A DNA stretch of 64,000 bases from DASXMT01 sp963803065 (lineage in GTDB: Bacteria > Actinomycetota > Acidimicrobiia > Acidimicrobiales > RAAP-2), in assembly GCA_963803065.1 (NCBI GenBank), contig CAWDKW010000004.1, positions 62,001 to 126,000 on the forward strand. Reading direction: 5' to 3'. Made by a program: the position numbers and the translations under genes. Within the stretch, counting starts at the first letter, position 1. Each line of letters opens with the position of its first letter. Shown here piece by piece: positions 24,925 through 33,510 of the stretch. A model generated the notes under the pieces. That model was not told the DNA's origin. It ran no database searches and saw only the letters and a program-made list of their open reading frames with translations.

Positions 24925-27900
24925 CCCAACTCGCATTCGAGCTGCCCGACGCGCCGCCGGACCTGAACGAAGGCCGTAGTGTCGTCGAAACGGTCGGCGA
25001 CCCGTCAGCCGCTTCGGGCGACGCCGCCGCCCGGGCCGACGTGCTCACCGGATTGGACCGCTCGCTCTTCGTCGAGGCCGGTGCCGGGACCGGGAAGACG
25101 ACGGCCCTGGTTGGGCGCGTGCTCGCCCTGGTCACCTCGGGGGGGATCCGCTTGAGCCGGATCGCCGCCATCACCTTCACCGAGGCGGCCGCGGCCGAGC
25201 TGCGGGACCGCGTCTACGAGGCGCTCGAGCAGGCCGCAGCCGGCAACGAGGATGCCCTCCGCGCTGATGGGCTGGTCGACGGGGTTTGGTCGCCGACCCT
25301 CGACCCCCGCGAGCTCGAGCAACGCCGGGTTCGGGCCAAGGCCGCCCTCGAGGAGATCGACAGCGCCCCGATCAGCACGCTCCACGGCTTTGCCCAGCGG
25401 ATCCTGGCCGCCCACCCGTTCGAAGCAGGACTGCCGCCCACGTTCGACGTGCTCGACGAGGGCCGATCGGCTGTGGCCTTCGACGATCGCTGGACGGCCT
25501 TCGTGGACCAACTCCTCGACGATGCCTCGTTGGAGCCCGCGGTCACCCGCGGCCTCGTGTGCGGGATCACCCTGAGCCATCTCCGCGCCGTGGCCGAGCA
25601 GTTCAACCAGAACTGGGACCTACTGGTCGACGACCAGCGCGACGAGGGGTCCCTGAACGTCATCGACGCTGCCCCCGTCATCGAGTTGCTCGGCACGGCG
25701 GAGGACCGGGCCAACGAGCACTGCTCGGTCGCCGACGACAAGTTGGCCATGCACATCGACGCACTGGCCCGGTTCCGTCAGGACCTGGGCTCGGCCTCCT
25801 CGGAGCTCGAGACGTTGCAGCTCCTGGTCAACTCGGGCCCGCTTTCCTCCCGGTATGGCCAACGGGGAAACTGGGCCTGCCCGGTCGACGATGTCCGCGC
25901 CGTGTTGCAGTCGGCCGAGGCGGCCCGGATGGCGCTCATCGAAGCCAGCATCTTCTCGGCCCTGTCCTATCTCCTACCGGTGATCCGCTCCCTCACCATC
26001 TCTGGCGCGGAGGAGCGTCGCCATGGAGGGCGCCTCGAGTTCCACGACCTGTTGGTCCAAGCCCGCCAGCTGGTCAGGCAGGACGTCGGCGTCCGGGTCG
26101 CTCTGCACGGCGAGTTCCAGCGCCTGTTGATCGACGAGTTCCAGGACACCGATCCGATTCAGGCCGAGCTGGCCGTGCGCATCGCCAACGGCTCAGCCGA
26201 TCCCGCTGCCGGAGCGGTGCCGTGGAGCGATCTGGAGGTGGAAGCGGGTCGGCTGTTCTTCGTCGGCGATCCCAAGCAGTCCGTCTACCGTTTCCGGCGG
26301 GCCGATGTCGCCCTCTTCCTCGAGGTGGCCGGCCGACATGGTGATGACCGGCTGGCCCTGACCGACAACTATCGCTCGGTCCCCGGGATCATCGAATGGG
26401 TCAATTGCATCTTCTCCTCCCTGATCGGCCCGGGCGCAGAGGGCATCCAGCCGGCCTACGGGGCATTGATCGCCCGCCGGCGGGCCCAGTCCGGCCCGGT
26501 CGGCGCGCTGGCGCCGGTCTCGGTTGTCGGCGGGGCGCACGAGGCACCGGCTGGTGGCGCCGTCCCGAGCATCAACGAGGTCCGTGATGTCGAGGCCGGT
26601 GACGTCGTCCGGTCCATCCAGCTCATCCAGCGCCAGCAGTGGCCAGTTGGCGTCGAGGGTCGACCCGCCACCTTGGAGGACATCGCCATCCTCATCCCGA
26701 CCCGGACCGGTCTCGGCAACCTCCAGGATGCCTTCGAGACGGCCCGGCTTCCCTACCGACTCGAGTCGAGCTCGCTGATCTACGACACCATCGAGGTCCA
26801 CGAGCTGTTGACCGTGCTCAGGGCGGTCGACGACCCCACCGACCACGTCTCCATCGTCGCCGCCCTCCGGTCGTCGTCCTTCGGGTGCGGCGACGACGAC
26901 CTCCTCGGGTACCGGCGGGCCCATGGCTCGTGGGACTACCGGAACGAGACGCCCGAAGCGTTGGGCCCTTCCCATCCGGTGGTCGTGGGCATGGCCGGGC
27001 TGCGGGCGCTCCACGCCCAGCGCTGGTGGCGGGACGTCAGCGGGCTCATCGAGCTGGTCGTCCAGGAGCGCAAGCTGCTCGAGCTCGGTCTGGACGAGGG
27101 CCGACCCCGGGACGTGTGGCGACGCCTGCGCTTCGTTGCCGACCAGGCCCGCCAGTTCACCGACTCCTACGGCGGGGACCTTCGCCGCTACCTGGCCTGG
27201 GTCGAGCTGCAGCAACGCGAGGACGTCCGAGCGGTCGAAGTGGTGCTGCCCGAGTCGGATGACGATGCCGTCCGCATCCTCACCGTGCACGGAGCCAAGG
27301 GGCTCGAGTTCCCCATCGTGTTCCTGACCGGGCTCGGCCGGGCCGGCCAGCACGACAACGGCCCCCAGGTGCTCTGGGGAGCCGACGGCCCCGAGGTGAA
27401 GCTGAACAAGCGGGTCAAGACCCCGGGTTTCGATGACCTGGCCGACCGAGAGCTCGCGATGAACCAGGCTCAGGACCTCCGCCTGCTGTACGTGGCCGCC
27501 ACCCGGGCCCGGGACCACCTCGTGATCAGCCTGCACCACCAGGCGACCGCCACGTCGTGCCACGCCGCCCTGCTTGCCCCGCTGTGCGAGGCCGAGCCCG
27601 ACCTCTGTCGGTCGCTCGACGATGCGATCCAGGCGGCAGGTGAGGCGGAGACCTCCGGCCAGGCGGGGACCCCGCCTCGTGCCGACGACGAGCCGGGATC
27701 GGATGCCGTCGGTGCCGCGCTCCTCGGTCCTGACGAGGGCCCGGGCTCCCGGACGACATGGGAGGCCAGCCGGGCCGAGTTGGTGGGACCGGGCGCCCGC
27801 CCACGGACGTTGGCGGCGACGACCATCGCCACGCTGGCTCGGGAGCAGACCATCGCCACGCTGGCTCGGGAGCAGACCATCGACAGAGATCCCGGTCTGG

Positions 27901-28475
27901 ACAAAGAAGGTACGGACGTGGACCTTCCGCCGTGGCGGCGGGGGCGGGCGGGGACGGCGGTCGGACGGGCGGTCCACGGCGTCCTGCAGACCATCGACTT
28001 CGCCGCCGACTACTCCGACGCACGGCTCAACGATCTGGTCGGCATGCAGGCGGTGGCCGAGGGCGTCCCCGGCCGCAGGCGCGAGATCGCCCGCCGCGTG
28101 CGAGCCGCCCTCGAGTCGGACCCGGTGCGCGAGGCGCTGTCCTGCGGCCGCTACTGGCGCGAGCTGTATGTGGGCGCTCCGGTAGGGGACCGGACGCTCG
28201 AGGGGTTCATCGACCTGCTCTTTGCCGGACCCGACGGCTATGTGGTCGTCGACTACAAGACCGATGCCGTCGTCACCGACGCCGACCTTGACCGTGCCGT
28301 GGAGCGCTACCGACTCCAGGGGGCCACGTACGCACTCGCCGTGCACCGGGCGCTCGATGTCCCCGTGGCCCGGTGCGTCTTCCTCTTCCTCCGGGCTGAT
28401 GGAGCGGTGGCCAGAGAGGTCCACGACCTCGATGCGGCCATGGGAGAAGTCGAGGCCCTCGTGGCGCAGGCCTGA
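24921..28475 (+). CDS. addA: AddA-like UvrD-family helicase-nuclease
   Basis: 1184 residues from a GTG overlapping the addB stop (GTGA). Superfamily 1 motifs appear in order: Walker A LFVEAGAGTGKTTALVGRV, ITFTEAAAAELRDRV, Walker B LLIDEFQDTDPIQAEL, VGDPKQSVYRFRRADV, LTDNYRSVPGII, TVHGAKGLEFPIVFL and YVAATRARDHLVISL. The C-terminal RecB-type nuclease contains LEGFIDLLFAGPDGYVVVDY followed by KTD. It unwinds and degrades broken ends as a partner of AddB. A 27-bp duplication near codon 968 adds a second TIATLAREQ. Presence of AddAB-like proteins rather than RecBCD is a useful lineage character. Confidence 0.9.
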   Translation: MTQLAFELPDAPPDLNEGRSVVETVGDPSAASGDAAARADVLTGLDRSLFVEAGAGTGKTTALVGRVLALVTSGGIRLSRIAAITFTEAAAAELRDRVYEALEQAAAGNEDALRADGLVDGVWSPTLDPRELEQRRVRAKAALEEIDSAPISTLHGFAQRILAAHPFEAGLPPTFDVLDEGRSAVAFDDRWTAFVDQLLDDASLEPAVTRGLVCGITLSHLRAVAEQFNQNWDLLVDDQRDEGSLNVIDAAPVIELLGTAEDRANEHCSVADDKLAMHIDALARFRQDLGSASSELETLQLLVNSGPLSSRYGQRGNWACPVDDVRAVLQSAEAARMALIEASIFSALSYLLPVIRSLTISGAEERRHGGRLEFHDLLVQARQLVRQDVGVRVALHGEFQRLLIDEFQDTDPIQAELAVRIANGSADPAAGAVPWSDLEVEAGRLFFVGDPKQSVYRFRRADVALFLEVAGRHGDDRLALTDNYRSVPGIIEWVNCIFSSLIGPGAEGIQPAYGALIARRRAQSGPVGALAPVSVVGGAHEAPAGGAVPSINEVRDVEAGDVVRSIQLIQRQQWPVGVEGRPATLEDIAILIPTRTGLGNLQDAFETARLPYRLESSSLIYDTIEVHELLTVLRAVDDPTDHVSIVAALRSSSFGCGDDDLLGYRRAHGSWDYRNETPEALGPSHPVVVGMAGLRALHAQRWWRDVSGLIELVVQERKLLELGLDEGRPRDVWRRLRFVADQARQFTDSYGGDLRRYLAWVELQQREDVRAVEVVLPESDDDAVRILTVHGAKGLEFPIVFLTGLGRAGQHDNGPQVLWGADGPEVKLNKRVKTPGFDDLADRELAMNQAQDLRLLYVAATRARDHLVISLHHQATATSCHAALLAPLCEAEPDLCRSLDDAIQAAGEAETSGQAGTPPRADDEPGSDAVGAALLGPDEGPGSRTTWEASRAELVGPGARPRTLAATTIATLAREQTIATLAREQTIDRDPGLDKEGTDVDLPPWRRGRAGTAVGRAVHGVLQTIDFAADYSDARLNDLVGMQAVAEGVPGRRREIARRVRAALESDPVREALSCGRYWRELYVGAPVGDRTLEGFIDLLFAGPDGYVVVDYKTDAVVTDADLDRAVERYRLQGATYALAVHRALDVPVARCVFLFLRADGAVAREVHDLDAAMGEVEALVAQA
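27822..27875. repeat. 27-bp in-frame tandem duplication inside addA
   Basis: 27822-27848 and 27849-27875 are identical and encode TIATLAREQ twice, in the linker between the helicase and nuclease domains. Confidence 0.95.
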
Positions 28476-28495
28476 GCCGCCCGCGCCGGGGGCTC
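28474..28495 (+). terminator. Hairpin at the end of addBA
   Basis: GAGCC-(G)-CCCG, loop CGC, CGGG-GGCTC with one bulged base, followed by TTCT. It begins in the addA stop codon. Likely terminator for the addBA transcript. Confidence 0.5.
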
Positions 28496-28581
28496 TTCTG
28501 ACCCACGCCAGAGCCGCCCGGCGCGCTGAACCGTAGGCTCTCGGGGCGCCGATAGCCTGGCCGGTGGACGTTTTACCTAGT

Positions 28582-28593
28582 AGTTCATGAACT
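28582..28593. promoter_or_regulatory. Perfect 12-bp palindrome in an AT-rich upstream region
   Basis: AGTTCATGAACT lies about 125 bp before the sulfoquinovose synthase gene. The surrounding 28570-28680 is far more AT-rich than the rest of the window and also holds a TATAGG -10-like word at 28646-28651. The palindrome could be an operator; no regulator is identified. Confidence 0.45.
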
Positions 28594-28716
28594 TTTTACC
28601 AATTCCCAGGTTTTTGAGGGTTTATTCTCAGGCCTCTCCCAGCTTTATAGGGAATCCTCTCTCTGGAGTCTGATTGGCGTGCCGCTGCGGGACACGCCCA
28701 AACGAGGAGGTAATGG

Positions 28717-29940
28717 GTGAGGATCCTGGTACTCGGCGGAGATGGATACCTGGGTTGGCCGACGGCGCTCTACCTCTCGAGGCGCGGGCACAGCGTCGGG
28801 ATCGTGGACAACTTCGCCCGTCGTCACTACGACTTCGAGATGGGCGTGGACAGCCTCGTCCCCCTGCCCAACCTGCAGCGCCGGGTCCGCCGCTGGAAGG
28901 AGTTGTCCGGCCTCACGATCGACACCTTCATCGGCGACCTGACCGACGCCCACTTCGTCTCCGGGACGCTGGGTTCGTTCGCGCCCGACGCCGTTGTCCA
29001 TTTCGCCGAGCAGCGCTCCGCCCCCTACTCGATGATCGACCGGGAGCACGCCACCTACACCCAGGTCAACAACGTGGTCGGCACGCTCAACCTGCTCTAC
29101 GCCATTGCCGAGCTCAACCCGGACATCCACCTGGTCAAGCTGGGAACGATGGGAGAGTACGGCACGCCGAACATCGATATCGAAGAGGGCTTCATCGAGA
29201 TCACCCACCGCGGGCGGACCGACACCCTCCCGTTCCCCAAGCAGCCGGGATCCTTCTACCATCTGTCGAAGGTCCACGACAGCCACAACATCATGTTCGC
29301 CTGTCGCATCTGGGGGATCCGGGCCACCGATCTCAACCAGGGCATCGTCTACGGCCAGGAGACCGAGGAGACGGTGCTGCACCCCGACCTGGTGACCCGG
29401 TTCGACTACGACAGCGTGTTCGGCACGGTGCTCAACCGGTTCTGCGTGCAGGCCGTGTCCGGCCACCCCCTCACCGTGTACGGCTCCGGCGGCCAGACAC
29501 GGGGCATGCTCAACATCCTGGACACTCTGGCCTGCGTGGAACTGGCCCTGGACCATCCCGCCGACCCGGGCGAGTACCGGGTCTTCAACCAGTTCACCGA
29601 GTCGTTCTCGGTGGCCGAGATGGCGCAGCTGGTGGTCGACGAGTACCCGGGCCACGCCACCGTCGAGAACCTTCCGACCCCCCGGGTCGAGAACGAGAGC
29701 CACTACTACCGGGCCGCCCACACCAAGCTGCTCGACCTGGGGCTCGTGCCTCATCTCCTCAACTCGGGGGTCCTACGATCGATCCTCGACGTGGCCGAGC
29801 GCCACAAGGACCAGGTCGACCCGGAAGCAATCCGTCCGACGGTGGAGTGGAGAAAGACCTCGAGCCGGCTGTCGACCTCCGGCACCGGGTCCGCCGGGCC
29901 CGTCTCCTACGATGACGGGAGGTCGCTGACCCTCCCGTAG
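28717..29940 (+). CDS. sqdB: UDP-sulfoquinovose synthase (SQD1/SqdB-like)
   Basis: A 407-residue extended short-chain dehydrogenase from GTG 28717, with GAGGAGG 6 nt upstream. The NAD site is LVLGGDGYLGWPTAL. Long stretches typical of SQD1 are present: HFAEQRSAPYSMIDR, KLGTMGEYGTPNIDIEEG, KQPGSFYHLSKVHDSHN and FNQFTESFSVAEMA. Catalytic counterparts of Arabidopsis SQD1 Thr145, Glu147, Tyr182 and Lys186 are Thr144, Glu147, Tyr181 and Lys185. It makes UDP-sulfoquinovose from UDP-glucose and sulfite for sulfolipid, or for a sulfonated glycan. No sulfolipid synthase (sqdX/sqdD) lies beside it in this window. The tail beyond residue 380 is not conserved. Confidence 0.9.
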   Translation: MRILVLGGDGYLGWPTALYLSRRGHSVGIVDNFARRHYDFEMGVDSLVPLPNLQRRVRRWKELSGLTIDTFIGDLTDAHFVSGTLGSFAPDAVVHFAEQRSAPYSMIDREHATYTQVNNVVGTLNLLYAIAELNPDIHLVKLGTMGEYGTPNIDIEEGFIEITHRGRTDTLPFPKQPGSFYHLSKVHDSHNIMFACRIWGIRATDLNQGIVYGQETEETVLHPDLVTRFDYDSVFGTVLNRFCVQAVSGHPLTVYGSGGQTRGMLNILDTLACVELALDHPADPGEYRVFNQFTESFSVAEMAQLVVDEYPGHATVENLPTPRVENESHYYRAAHTKLLDLGLVPHLLNSGVLRSILDVAERHKDQVDPEAIRPTVEWRKTSSRLSTSGTGSAGPVSYDDGRSLTLP

Positions 29941-29966
29941 GCCCCGGCGGGTCAGCCGGCGGGCAC

Positions 29967-29972
29967 TATCGT
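29967..29972 (+). promoter_or_regulatory. -10 hexamer upstream of the secreted unknown protein
   Basis: TATCGT, 7 nt before ATG 29980. Confidence 0.45.
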
Positions 29973-29979
29973 CGTCGGG

Positions 29980-31173
29980 ATGCCGAGACGCCGTCGGAGA
30001 GTAGCCCGTCGGAGGGCGACCCGGCGATCCACCGGACGGATGGTGGCCGCAGTCGTCATCGTGGTGATCGTCGGCGTGGTCGTGATCGCCTCGATCGCCG
30101 AGATCAATGCCCAATCCGGCCCCTATCGGCAGATGGTGAATCGATCGTTCGGGAGCCTGGCCGCCCCCCTCGTCAACGCCTCGACCCAGACCGGACGCTC
30201 CCTGGCCGCGACGATGAAGCAGGCGGCGGGGGCCTCGAGCACCCGGAACGGGCTGCAACAGAAGCTCGATTCGGCCGTCGCCGATGCCACCTCCCAGGCC
30301 CGCGACGCGGCCAGCCTGGTGCCGCCCGCCGCCGTCGGTTCCCTCGACCAGCAGCTGGTGGCCGTGTTCGCCGACCGGGCCGCGGCAGCCACCACGGTGC
30401 GCACCGCCGTCGACGGGCTGCTCGGGATGACGCCGCTGCCTGTGGCCGGCGGGTCGGACTCGACGACCACGACCACGCCGCCGCCGGTCACCGCCACCCA
30501 GGCGACGACGCTGTTGAGTGGGGCCGGAGCACAGCTCAGCAAGGCCGACGCCGACTATGCCTCGGTGCGGAGGGCCCTGGCTCGAGCCACGGGTCCGGTG
30601 CTCCTGCCGCGCTCCTCGTGGGTGACCCGCCCGCTGTCGACCGCGCCCCTCGGGCCGACCCAGCTGGCTGCGGCACCGGCGGCCCTGGCGGCAGCGCCGG
30701 CCCTGGCCGTCCTCCATCAGCTGCTCATCTCGGCCGCAGGCCTGTCGCCTCCGGCCGTTGCCTCCACCGGTGGGTCGAGCACGATCGGTGACAGCTGTTC
30801 CAGTCCCAGCACCAGGCCGGCCTCGCCACCGGTCACCATCTTGCCCCCCACCTCGCGGATCGTTGCCCAGATGACGGTGACCAACTGCGGGAACGTGCAG
30901 GAGAACGGGATCGTGGTCACCACCTCCGTCCAGGCCGTCCCCGGCGCACCCGTCAAGGGGGCCCACCCGGCAACGGCCCCGCTGTCCACGGTTCCCACCT
31001 CGCTCCGACGGACCATCTCGCTCCTCGCCGGCGCTTCGATGAGCGTGGCCATGGGGCCGCTCCGCGTCGTCGCCGGCCATGAGTACGTGGTCACGCTGGC
31101 CGTGTCCGTCCCGCCCGGTCAGGCCGACCCGGCGGGGACCACCCAGGCGTTCTTGGTCCAGGTCTCGCCGTGA
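29980..31173 (+). CDS. Membrane-anchored or secreted protein of unknown function
   Basis: 397 residues with a strongly basic start (PRRRRRVARRRATRRS), one transmembrane segment (VAAVVIVVIVGVVVIASIA, about residues 23-41), then an extracellular Ala/Ser/Thr-rich region with predicted helices (residues 45-150), a Thr/Pro linker (DSTTTTTPPPVT), a second Ala-rich segment, and a beta-rich C-terminal domain of about 130 residues (RIVAQMTVTNCGNVQENGIV, HEYVVTLAVSVPPGQ) that looks like an immunoglobulin-like or DUF11-like fold. I do not recognise the family. It lies between sqdB and citrate synthase and is probably expressed alone. Confidence 0.6.
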   Translation: MPRRRRRVARRRATRRSTGRMVAAVVIVVIVGVVVIASIAEINAQSGPYRQMVNRSFGSLAAPLVNASTQTGRSLAATMKQAAGASSTRNGLQQKLDSAVADATSQARDAASLVPPAAVGSLDQQLVAVFADRAAAATTVRTAVDGLLGMTPLPVAGGSDSTTTTTPPPVTATQATTLLSGAGAQLSKADADYASVRRALARATGPVLLPRSSWVTRPLSTAPLGPTQLAAAPAALAAAPALAVLHQLLISAAGLSPPAVASTGGSSTIGDSCSSPSTRPASPPVTILPPTSRIVAQMTVTNCGNVQENGIVVTTSVQAVPGAPVKGAHPATAPLSTVPTSLRRTISLLAGASMSVAMGPLRVVAGHEYVVTLAVSVPPGQADPAGTTQAFLVQVSP

Positions 31174-31212
31174 ACGCCCGGCCTTGCTGGTTTGCACCCT
31201 GGCCCAAGCATC

Positions 31213-31218
31213 TAGGAT
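31213..31218 (+). promoter_or_regulatory. -10 hexamer upstream of citrate synthase
   Basis: TAGGAT lies 6 nt before an in-frame TTG (31225) and 33 nt before GTG 31252. It allows either a leaderless TTG start or a short leader with GAAGGG before the GTG. Confidence 0.5.
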
Positions 31219-31251
31219 CTGCAATTGGGACGAGCAGAAGGGTTTGAGTCA

Positions 31252-32523
31252 GTGGCCGAGAGCATTACGATCACGGACAACCGCACCGGCGAGTCGTTGG
31301 AGATCCCGTTTGAAAACGGTGGGATCTCGGCGGCGGCCTGGTCCAAACTGCTGCCCGGCACCTGGTTCTATGACCCGGGCTTCGTCTCGACGGCCGCCTG
31401 TGAGAGCGCCATCACCTATCTGGACGGTGAAGCCGGGATCCTTCGCTACCGGGGCTATCCCATCGAGCAGTTGGCCGAGCAGTCCACGTACCTCGAAGTG
31501 GCCTACCTCCTGCTGAACGGCGAGCTGCCGACGCCGGACCAGTACGAATCGTGGCGCCACGAGATCACCCACCACACCTTCATCCACGAGAACGTACGCA
31601 AGCGGTTCCTGGACGGCTTCCACTACGACGCCCATCCGATGGGCATGCTGGTGTCTGCCGTCGCTGCGCTGTCCACCTTCTACCTCGACGCCAAGGACAT
31701 CTTCAACGCCGAGTCCCGCAACAAGCAGATCATCCGGCTCATCGCCAAGATGCCCACGCTGGCCGCTGCCGCCCACCGCTTCAGCGTGGGCATGCCGTTC
31801 GTCTACCCGGACAACTCCCTCGAGTTCGCGTCGAACTTCTTGTCCATGATGTGGAAGACGGCCGAGCCCCGGTTCGAGGCCGATCCGGTCCTGGCTCACG
31901 CACTGGACGTGCTGTTCATCCTGCATGCCGACCACGAGCAGAACTGCTCGACCACCGCCATGCGGGTGGTCGGCTCGTCCCACGCCGACCCCTACTCGGC
32001 CACCGCCGCTGCCGCCGCCGGTCTCTACGGCCCGCGCCACGGGGGGGCCAACGAGGCGGTCATCCGCATGCTCACCGAGATCGGCTCCGTCGACAACGTC
32101 CAGGACTTCGTCACGTCGGTGAAGTCAGGTACGGGCGGCCGTCTCCAGGGGTTCGGCCACCGCGTCTACAAGAGCTACGACCCCCGGGCCACCATCATCA
32201 AAGAGCAGGCCGACCAGGTCTTCGAGATCACCGGGAAGAACCCCCTTCTCGACATCGCCCTCAAGCTCGAGGAGATCGCCCTCTCCGACGACTACTTCAT
32301 CTCCCGCAAGCTGTACCCCAACGTCGACTTCTACTCGGGTCTGATCTACCAGGCCATGGGCTTCCCGCTCGAGATGTTCCCGGTCCTGTTCGCCATTCCG
32401 CGCACGGCTGGGTGGCTGGCCCACTGGCAGGAGATGCTCGACCAGGACTCGAAGATCGCCCGTCCCCGCCAGCTCTACATCGGCGCCGACGCCCGGCCGT
32501 ACGTGCCCATCGCCGATCGCTGA
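31252..32523 (+). CDS. gltA: Citrate synthase
   Basis: 423 residues from GTG 31252, closely resembling actinobacterial GltA2. Conserved blocks are SAITYLDGEAGILRYRGYPI, LFILHADHEQNCSTTAMRVV (catalytic His), GPRHGGANEAV, GFGHRVYKSYDPRA (catalytic His) and SRKLYPNVDFYSGLIYQAMG (catalytic Asp). It condenses oxaloacetate and acetyl-CoA. An alternative TTG start at 31225 would add nine residues and would be leaderless; I prefer GTG because GAAGGG lies 9 nt upstream and the N-terminus then matches homologues better. It is convergent with tesB. Confidence 0.95.
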   Translation: MAESITITDNRTGESLEIPFENGGISAAAWSKLLPGTWFYDPGFVSTAACESAITYLDGEAGILRYRGYPIEQLAEQSTYLEVAYLLLNGELPTPDQYESWRHEITHHTFIHENVRKRFLDGFHYDAHPMGMLVSAVAALSTFYLDAKDIFNAESRNKQIIRLIAKMPTLAAAAHRFSVGMPFVYPDNSLEFASNFLSMMWKTAEPRFEADPVLAHALDVLFILHADHEQNCSTTAMRVVGSSHADPYSATAAAAAGLYGPRHGGANEAVIRMLTEIGSVDNVQDFVTSVKSGTGGRLQGFGHRVYKSYDPRATIIKEQADQVFEITGKNPLLDIALKLEEIALSDDYFISRKLYPNVDFYSGLIYQAMGFPLEMFPVLFAIPRTAGWLAHWQEMLDQDSKIARPRQLYIGADARPYVPIADR

Positions 32524-32532
32524 CGACTGGGC

Positions 32533-32560
32533 ACCCGCCGGAGACCGCCGCGGTCCGGGT
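32533..32560. terminator. Hairpin between convergent gltA and tesB
   Basis: ACCCG-(5-nt bulge)-GACCG, loop CCG, CGGTC-CGGGT. It sits in the 46-bp junction and could terminate both transcripts. There is no U-tract. Confidence 0.4.
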
Positions 32561-32569
32561 CCCGACAAC

Positions 32570-33421
32570 TCACGGAGCGGTGCGGGCCCGCATCAGGCCC
32601 TCTTGGGCCATTGACACCACCAGATCGCCGCCGCGGGTGAACATGAAGCCCCGGGCCAGCCCCCTCGCCCCGTAGGCCGACGGGCTGTCCATGTCGTAGA
32701 GCAGCCACTCGTCGGCCCGAAAGGGACGGTGGAACCACATGCAGTGGTCCAGGCTGGCACCCATGAAGTCGGGATCGTCCCAGCGCACGTCGTGCGGGGC
32801 GAGCATGGTGTCGAAGAGGGACATGTCCGAGGCGTAGGTGGCGATGCAGGCGTGCAGCAGCGGGTCGTCGGGCAACGTGCCGTTGGCCCGGATCCACAGC
32901 TGTTGGTAGGGGTCCTTGCTGGTGCGGGGCATGAAGGGCAGGTCGCCGACGTGGCGCTGCTCGATGGGGTGGGGGCGCGAGAACCAGTCCTCCAGGATCT
33001 CGCGGTAGGGCTCCAGCCGGGTGGCCAGGGACTCGAGCTCCTCGGGGGGCGGGACGTCGGGCATGGGGAACTGGTGGGAGAGGCCCTCCTCGTCGACATG
33101 GAACGAGGCCGAGAGGTTGAAGATGGCCCGTCCGTGCTGGATGGCGACGACCCGACGGGTGGTGAACGACCGGCCGTCGCGGATCCGGTCCACGTCGTAG
33201 AGGATGGGCACGGTCGGGTCCCCGGGACGGAGGAAATAGGCATGCAGCGAGTGGGGGCGACCGATCTCGACGGTACGGCCCGCCGCCATCAGGGCCTGGG
33301 CGGCCACCTGCCCCCCGAACACGCGTTGGCGATCCTCGTTGGGGCTCACGCCGCGGAAGATGTTGACCTCGATCGGTTCGAGATCGAGCAGGTTGACCAG
33401 GAAGTCCAGGGCGGCACTCAC
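32570..33421 (-). CDS. tesB: Acyl-CoA thioesterase II
   Basis: A 283-residue double-hotdog thioesterase. The N half has GGQVAAQALMAAGRTV and SLHAYFLRPGDPTVPILYDV with RDGRSFTTRRVVAIQHGRAI; the C half has ACIATYASDMSLFDT, ASLDHCMWFHRPFRADEWLL and RGLARGFMFTRGGDLVVSMA. It hydrolyses acyl-CoA to free acid and CoA. The GTG start (33421) has a CAGGAT word 6 nt upstream. It is divergent from the GH1 gene. Confidence 0.93.
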   Translation of the reverse strand: MSAALDFLVNLLDLEPIEVNIFRGVSPNEDRQRVFGGQVAAQALMAAGRTVEIGRPHSLHAYFLRPGDPTVPILYDVDRIRDGRSFTTRRVVAIQHGRAIFNLSASFHVDEEGLSHQFPMPDVPPPEELESLATRLEPYREILEDWFSRPHPIEQRHVGDLPFMPRTSKDPYQQLWIRANGTLPDDPLLHACIATYASDMSLFDTMLAPHDVRWDDPDFMGASLDHCMWFHRPFRADEWLLYDMDSPSAYGARGLARGFMFTRGGDLVVSMAQEGLMRARTAP

Positions 33422-33427
33422 CGCCCC

Positions 33428-33433
33428 ATCCTG
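33428..33433 (-). promoter_or_regulatory. -10-like hexamer upstream of tesB
   Basis: CAGGAT on the minus strand, 6 nt before GTG 33421. Less canonical than the others. Confidence 0.35.
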
Positions 33434-33496
33434 TCAGGTGGCCACGACCGCGAGCCGCGACCTCGATGGCACCCCGGCTGTCGCCTCCGGCGGCAC

Positions 33497-33502
33497 TACG
33501 GT
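33497..33502 (+). promoter_or_regulatory. -10 hexamer for a leaderless GH1 transcript
   Basis: TACGGT, 8 nt before GTG 33511. Confidence 0.5.
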
Positions 33503-33510
33503 TACTGCTC

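Noticed and set aside
26193..28424. A 743-codon minus-strand frame opposite addA
   Set aside because: Antisense shadow of a clearly real helicase-nuclease gene; no domain motifs.
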